A stretch of DNA of 8,900 nucleotides. Origin: Bacteroidota bacterium (GTDB lineage Bacteria; Bacteroidota; Kryptoniia; Kryptoniales; JAKASW01). Location of the stretch: assembly GCA_021796055.1 (NCBI GenBank), contig JAJYOS010000210.1, positions 1-8,900 on the forward strand, in the 5' to 3' direction. The notes beneath the pieces are model-generated. The model was not told the origin of the DNA. It ran no database searches and saw only the letters and a program-made list of their open reading frames with translations. Positions 5,170-8,900 of the stretch are shown in pieces; position 1 is the first letter of the stretch; each line of letters begins with the position of its first letter. Both the position numbers and the translations under genes were made by a program.

Positions 5170-6069
5170 CTATGACATAATTTTCAGTGCTTGGGGACGC
5201 ACTTCTATGCTGATTCTGGTGGCCTTATCCGCGGGAATTTCACCGTCTCTGTGAATGGCCACCGGATGTTCGCTTTCGATCCGGATTGTCCCGGCCCTGT
5301 TCATAGATACCTCCTTGTGTCTCGCGTGCGTTCCCCGTAGTACACTCGGTATCACCTGTAGGACTCGCGAAAAAGATACGTCGGAGACTATGCATGTATC
5401 AAGCAGACCGTCATCGAGCTTCGCGTCCGGTGTAAGGAGGAATCCTCCCCCGGCGGATATTCCGTTGCCTATAGCAACCAGGAAAGTTCTGCCCTTGATA
5501 ATCTGGCCGTCCAATTCGATCTGCATCTCCGAAGCATTGTACTTCGAAAGTGTCCTGATGACCGCGTAAAGATACCTGGAAAGTCCCTTGAGTTTCGTGA
5601 GATTCAGGCTTTCCCTTGCCACCTCCGCATCGAATCCGACTCCCACGCCGTTCACGAAAAGCATATCCTTCCCTTCTACCTGTAGCGACCCGACATCGAT
5701 CAGCTTTGCTCTCCCGGCTACGGCCCTGTGAAGGTAGTCGTGCAGATGTTTGAGCCTCCCCATCGAACGAACGAAGTCGTTGCCGGTCCCTGACGGCACA
5801 ACACCCATTGCCTTTTGTGACTTGATAGCTCCTGCGGCAACTTCGTTAATCGTACCGTCTCCCCCGACAGCGACGACAACATCAAACTCACCTGAACTGT
5901 TGCTTGCCAGTTCTGTTGCATGCTCAGGTGCCTGAGTAAGCTGGAGGTCAAACTCAATCCCAAGTCTCTTCGCAATCTTGATCAGATGCGGCAAAAGCCT
6001 GCGCGTCCTGCCGTTGCCGGAGACCGGATTGACGATGAACTTCACGACTCGCTCTCCGACAGGTCTCAT
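5170..6069 (-). CDS. Diacylglycerol kinase / YegS-DgkB family lipid kinase
   Basis: This 299-aa cytoplasmic, membrane-associated ATP-dependent kinase is of the family that phosphorylates diacylglycerol or related lipids, feeding phospholipid turnover. Motifs in order: KFIVNPVSGNGR (10-21); VAVGGDGTINEV (66-77), with the GGDGT nucleotide-binding signature; GVVPSGTGNDF (89-99); then the beta-sandwich domain with FVNGVGVGFDAEVA, GGGFLLTPDAKLDDGLLD and the C-terminal HRDGEIP. Every family signature I can check is intact and the length is typical. The ATG at 6069 lies 4 nt after the stop of the cation exchanger gene, so the two are probably co-transcribed. The substrate lipid (diacylglycerol, or another lipid alcohol as for YegS) cannot be decided from sequence, so no symbol is given. 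Confidence 0.92.
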   Translation of the reverse strand: MRPVGERVVKFIVNPVSGNGRTRRLLPHLIKIAKRLGIEFDLQLTQAPEHATELASNSSGEFDVVVAVGGDGTINEVAAGAIKSQKAMGVVPSGTGNDFVRSMGRLKHLHDYLHRAVAGRAKLIDVGSLQVEGKDMLFVNGVGVGFDAEVARESLNLTKLKGLSRYLYAVIRTLSKYNASEMQIELDGQIIKGRTFLVAIGNGISAGGGFLLTPDAKLDDGLLDTCIVSDVSFSRVLQVIPSVLRGTHARHKEVSMNRAGTIRIESEHPVAIHRDGEIPADKATRISIEVRPQALKIMS

Positions 6070-6073
6070 CGCA

Positions 6074-7336
6074 TTACTCAGCCTGACCGATCCTCGATTT
6101 AGCCAGGCGAACGGTTTCTCTCAACCCGGAAGCTATGCGGAATTCCTTTCGGTGTCTGACGATTTCAAGTATCGTGAGTATGCCGAAAAGAGCGGAGGTG
6201 ATAAGTCTCGAGTTATTACCCACAACCGGGAGTTGAGGCATGAAGGTGAAGTTTATCGGGTAAAGAAACTGCGCAAGCCACAGCACAAATAAAATAATAG
6301 CGTTTTCACGCGTGAACTTCAACTTCGCCAGGGTGGAGCATCCGTAAAACGTCATCATCATTGACAGGAGTATTTCCTCGCGGTGATGGATATCCAACGG
6401 AATCGTCGATATTCTTCCCATCGAAATGGAATACACGATCGGGATCATGGAGACGAGGAGCGTCCACTGGTTGACCTTGCTGCTTATCATATTCAGCAGG
6501 GCCATGGGGCCGAGGCGGATGGTCCGGGCCCAGTAGAACGCCGTGACCTTTTCCGGGAATTCGGACAAAAACGGGGCAACCCACTGTACAAACACAAATA
6601 CGCTTATTCCCGCGGCAGTAGCTACTTCCTTCATGCTGTCCAAAAACGGATCTGCAACTGCCCACATTGTAAGTCCGCCGACTCCGAACAACGCGGTCAG
6701 GATGAGCGCACGGTTTCTCCCGTCACTCACATTTACGAGAGAACGCGGCATCGACAACAGGTCGTCCTTCTTTTCTTCTGCTTCCTCGGGGAGAATTCTG
6801 AGAATGTACATGTAGCCGATGAAAATCATTCCAAGGGATATTCCGTCGTAAACCTGGAGGTCGCGCTTTATGAGCACTACAATGAAGTAGAGAGAGGCAA
6901 TGAATAAGGCCGCCACTTCGACAATGTTTTCTGGTCGAAGATGAATGGCGTCGAGCTTCCGCTTCTTCCTTATTCGTGAGTAAATATCCGCAGTGATGAA
7001 GATCAAGGGCCAGCCGACACCCATCAGAAGCCGGTTGGAACCCGTGAAATTTGCCATCATGAGGTCGATATCTTTTCGCCAGGCGATAACGGCCTCGACC
7101 ATAAATTCAGGAATAACCTGGAGCAGTGCGACGATTGCGACAGCGAGTCCCTGGCTTATGCTGAACTCAGCAGCCTCGGCGGCCCAGCTCATGATCAGGG
7201 CAGATACGATTACAGTGGAGAAGCAAAGAAACGCCACAAGTCCCGGCGAGCTAAAGGTGAACGCGTGGAGCCACACCGAGACAATAAGGCCGTATGCAGT
7301 CATCAGAAGAAAATACAGCCCATATCGCGACTTCAT
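6074..7336 (-). CDS. Sodium/calcium exchanger (CaCA) family membrane protein
   Basis: This 420-aa polytopic inner-membrane protein has about ten hydrophobic segments and the two inverted alpha-repeats typical of cation/Ca2+ exchangers. Alpha-1 runs from about 50 to 105: WAAEAAEFSISQGL (51-64), the VIPEF Pro-Glu pair (76-77), and NFTGSN (96-101). Alpha-2 lies at about 248-305 and contains SEFPEKV (258-264), the second Pro-Glu pair. Between them is a charged cytoplasmic loop (PEEAEEKKDD, 183-192). In alpha-2 the usual GNxxGSN segment reads NMISSKVN, so the second ion-binding motif is divergent and the transported ion is uncertain (Ca2+, another divalent, or none). The C-terminus is basic. ATG 7336 has AAGGGA about 9 nt upstream. 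The gene follows a 107-nt gap that probably holds its promoter, and is followed at 4 nt by the lipid kinase. Confidence 0.8.
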   Translation of the reverse strand: MKSRYGLYFLLMTAYGLIVSVWLHAFTFSSPGLVAFLCFSTVIVSALIMSWAAEAAEFSISQGLAVAIVALLQVIPEFMVEAVIAWRKDIDLMMANFTGSNRLLMGVGWPLIFITADIYSRIRKKRKLDAIHLRPENIVEVAALFIASLYFIVVLIKRDLQVYDGISLGMIFIGYMYILRILPEEAEEKKDDLLSMPRSLVNVSDGRNRALILTALFGVGGLTMWAVADPFLDSMKEVATAAGISVFVFVQWVAPFLSEFPEKVTAFYWARTIRLGPMALLNMISSKVNQWTLLVSMIPIVYSISMGRISTIPLDIHHREEILLSMMMTFYGCSTLAKLKFTRENAIILFVLWLAQFLYPINFTFMPQLPVVGNNSRLITSALFGILTILEIVRHRKEFRIASGLRETVRLAKSRIGQAE

Positions 7337-7375
7337 CCGCAGATTTCCCTTTTTATGCTGATCCCGCTTCCCCCG

Positions 7376-7416
7376 CTTATATAAAAGCCCTCTCGCAACT
7401 CACGTTTTCGAAGACG
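7376..7416 (-). promoter_or_regulatory. Probable promoter/operator region of the cation exchanger gene
   Basis: In the 107-nt gap before the exchanger gene, the minus strand has a TATATAAG stretch (7383-7376) that could serve as a -10 element, giving a leader of about 33 nt. No good -35 hexamer is visible 16-18 nt upstream. Instead there is a 14-bp near-palindrome at 7403-7416 (CGTTTTCGAAGACG, one mismatched pair around TTCGAA), roughly at -34 to -47, where an activator or repressor could bind. This is inferred from position only. Confidence 0.3.
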
Positions 7417-7443
7417 AATAAGAGTTTCCAATGATTGTCGTCA

Positions 7444-8457
7444 TCAGGATATGCTGTTGAGAACAAAACGCGGGATTTTCATTTCCGCCATGTCGTGATA
7501 ACCCGGCGCCGTTTCAAGAAAATTCTCGATCTGATTTACCACGAGACCTACAGTTGCAGTATCCCCCATGATGCCGTTATTGATCACCACGTTCACGGGA
7601 GGTTCTCCGTCCACAAATATGGCGTCATATTCAATTGACGCATCTATTCGCATAGTCAGCCGGAGAGACAGTACGGCCTGCGCCCCCTTCTCCACGACGA
7701 CTTCCTGGCGCACTCCGAGCACATGATTCATTGCGACGAACATCTCGTCCCCATGATAATCGTGGTCCGCGACGACAGGCTGAATCGACGAACGAATGTT
7801 GTCGTATTTTATGCCAAGGTAATGTGAAACAAATTCCGCGGAATCCGCGAGACCTATGTGGCCGAATCGTCCGTTTTCGACCTGCTCGACGAACTCTTGC
7901 GCCGTCAGCCCGACACCCAGCTTCCTCTGCAGTGCAAGCCGTCGTCGGCTTAGATTGACCATCCGCTCGGCTCTGATTGCAGAGATTGTTGAGCACGGTG
8001 CTGTCAACATCAGTATCAGGCTGTCCATGACGAAACCGGGATTAACGCCCGTTGCAAGCAGCCTCAGATGCTTTCTTCTGGCGAGATTGTCAAGACTCCT
8101 GAACAACTTCGGGTTGCGATGCCGTAGAAAAAACATTTCTTCGGCCGTGGTAATAACATTATACCCTTTCTCAAGGAGTACTTTGATTTGTTCAGCAGCT
8201 TCCGGAAGAAATGAGACTGTCGTGTGTATTACGACGTCCGCCCGCTTGCGCTTCAGGGCGTCCATCGAGTCAACGACTGATAGATTGTAAATGCCCTTCG
8301 GTTCAAGGAACTCTCCGATGTCCTTCTGTACTTTGTCGGGGGCGCTGTCCACACAGCCGACTACCTCGAACCTCTCGTCGTGTTTGAGGAGAGTCCTCGC
8401 CATGTTTATGCCGATCTGTCCGAGACCGAATTGAATAACCTTAATCTTTCTTTTCAT
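7444..8457 (-). CDS. DapB-like NAD(P)-dependent dehydrogenase, similar to 2,4-diaminopentanoate dehydrogenase
   Basis: This is a soluble oxidoreductase of the dihydrodipicolinate-reductase-like superfamily, 337 aa from ATG 8457. The Rossmann fold starts at once: KVIQFGLGQIGINMA with GLGQIG at 11-16, then the acidic end of the second strand (VVGCVDSAPDK), the VVIHTTVSFLP strand, NVITTAEE, and LLATGVNPGFVMDSL, a Gly-Val-Asn-Pro-Gly-Phe segment typical of the 2,4-diaminopentanoate dehydrogenase-type branch rather than of true DapB. True DapB is about 270 aa, so this is longer and probably not a lysine-pathway enzyme. Upstream in-frame starts exist (ATG 8484, TTG 8490) but lack an SD and add residues before the fold; ATG 8457 has AGAGG just before it. 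It overlaps the end of nanE by 17 nt, so the genes are coupled. The substrate is unknown. Confidence 0.75.
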   Translation of the reverse strand: MKRKIKVIQFGLGQIGINMARTLLKHDERFEVVGCVDSAPDKVQKDIGEFLEPKGIYNLSVVDSMDALKRKRADVVIHTTVSFLPEAAEQIKVLLEKGYNVITTAEEMFFLRHRNPKLFRSLDNLARRKHLRLLATGVNPGFVMDSLILMLTAPCSTISAIRAERMVNLSRRRLALQRKLGVGLTAQEFVEQVENGRFGHIGLADSAEFVSHYLGIKYDNIRSSIQPVVADHDYHGDEMFVAMNHVLGVRQEVVVEKGAQAVLSLRLTMRIDASIEYDAIFVDGEPPVNVVINNGIMGDTATVGLVVNQIENFLETAPGYHDMAEMKIPRFVLNSIS

Positions 8458-8900
8458 TGCCTCTGATGCCGTGTTGAATCTCATGGACAAACATTTGCGT
8501 AATTACTGTCGGTCTGGTGATCGCCGCGCCTACGACGACCGCGTAGGCACCGAGGTCGAACACATGTGCCGCCTCGCCTGGAAGGAGAATTCTTCCTTCT
8601 GCAATGACAGGGACGACCAATGAGCCTGAAAGCCGTTCGATGAGATCGAAGTCTACGCCTGCGCCTCGTTTCTGCGCTGTAGCAGGAGTGTAGCCCGACA
8701 ATGTTGTGGACACCAGATCGGCGCCCAGTTCCGCTGCCTGAACCCCTTCTTCGAAGGTCGAAACATCTGCCAGTAAAAGGGTTCCCGGATGGTCGACTCT
8801 TACGCGGCGCAGGAATTCGAATCCGGTCAGCCCATTAGGCCGGATCCGTTCCGTCGCATCGAGTGCAACCATATCGGCTCCAGCCCTAATTATCTCGAAG
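8441..8900 (-). CDS. nanE: N-acetylmannosamine-6-phosphate 2-epimerase, C-terminal part (runs off the right edge)
   Basis: NanE converts ManNAc-6-phosphate to GlcNAc-6-phosphate in sialic acid/ManNAc catabolism and is a TIM-barrel enzyme. The visible 152 residues begin inside the protein at FEIIRAGADMVALDAT and continue without a stop to the window edge. The Met at 8872 lies inside the conserved GADMVALDAT strand, so it is not the start. Further signatures are RIRPNG, LLADVSTFEEG, GADLVSTTLSGYTPAT, VPVIAEGRI with the catalytic-region Glu, and AYAVVVGAAITRP followed by the usual IT..F. The catalytic Lys expected in the N-terminal third is outside the window. The end of the gene overlaps the start of the dehydrogenase gene. 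No nanA, nanK or nagB is visible, so the pathway context is incomplete here. Confidence 0.92.
   Translation of the reverse strand, partial: FEIIRAGADMVALDATERIRPNGLTGFEFLRRVRVDHPGTLLLADVSTFEEGVQAAELGADLVSTTLSGYTPATAQKRGAGVDFDLIERLSGSLVVPVIAEGRILLPGEAAHVFDLGAYAVVVGAAITRPTVITQMFVHEIQHGIRGNEKKD

Noticed and set aside
6383..6907. Plus-strand open frames of 100-174 codons, e.g. here and at 604-1053, 1272-1739 and 7856-8290
   Set aside because: They lie antisense to well-supported genes, have no family-like motifs, and show the low-complexity composition expected of antisense shadows.
1..8900. CRISPR array, tRNA/rRNA genes, insertion sequence or phage genes
   Set aside because: Reading both strands showed no regularly spaced repeats, no tRNA- or rRNA-like segments and no transposase or integrase motifs. 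Nearly all the sequence is accounted for by chromosomal genes.

Overview
All recognisable genes in this window lie on the minus strand, so transcription runs from position 8900 towards position 1. Base composition is balanced, Shine-Dalgarno signals are mostly weak, and genes are packed with overlaps or gaps of a few bases. The bc-type complex is encoded by a Rieske gene and a cytochrome b gene with no cytochrome c1/f beside them, and folB, folK and a deoxynucleoside kinase sit together. These features suggest a bacterium of the Chlorobiota/Ignavibacteriota/Bacteroidota side of the FCB group. That is an inference from gene content, not a demonstrated identity.

Region by region, in transcription order. 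(1) 8900-7444: the 3' part of nanE (ManNAc-6-phosphate epimerase, cut by the window edge), overlapping a DapB-like NAD(P)-dependent dehydrogenase that resembles 2,4-diaminopentanoate dehydrogenase. (2) 7336-5170: a two-repeat CaCA-type cation exchanger, followed 4 nt later by a diacylglycerol-kinase-family lipid kinase. (3) 5103-3411: a Rieske protein with a Tat-type signal anchor, a b6-type cytochrome b with its subunit-IV part fused, and a 66-residue single-helix protein, the last two closely coupled to the gene before them. (4) 3319-1: an apparent six-gene operon (folB, folK, deoxynucleoside kinase, a 65-aa membrane protein, a GT9 glycosyltransferase and a CLC-type channel/transporter that leaves the window). 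It starts at a clear sigma-70-like promoter with an almost absent 5' leader.

The part most worth attention is the respiratory cluster. The Rieske cluster-binding box I reads CTDLGC instead of CTHLGC, which replaces a histidine ligand of the [2Fe-2S] cluster. The partner cytochrome b has PMWY in place of the PEWY motif of the quinol-oxidation site. Both changes fall at the same active site (Qo), on the two sides of the bound quinol. The cluster also lacks a cytochrome c1/f gene and carries an unrecognised small membrane protein where an extra subunit, or the missing last helix of cytochrome b, might be expected. This could be an unusual quinol-oxidising complex, a degenerating one, or in the Rieske case a single-base error.

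The second oddity is the GT9 glycosyltransferase, interrupted by one in-frame TAG with an ATG and an SD-like sequence immediately after it. TAG ends at least four other genes here, so recoding is unlikely. The gene is either a recent nonsense mutant, an assembly error, or translated as two pieces.
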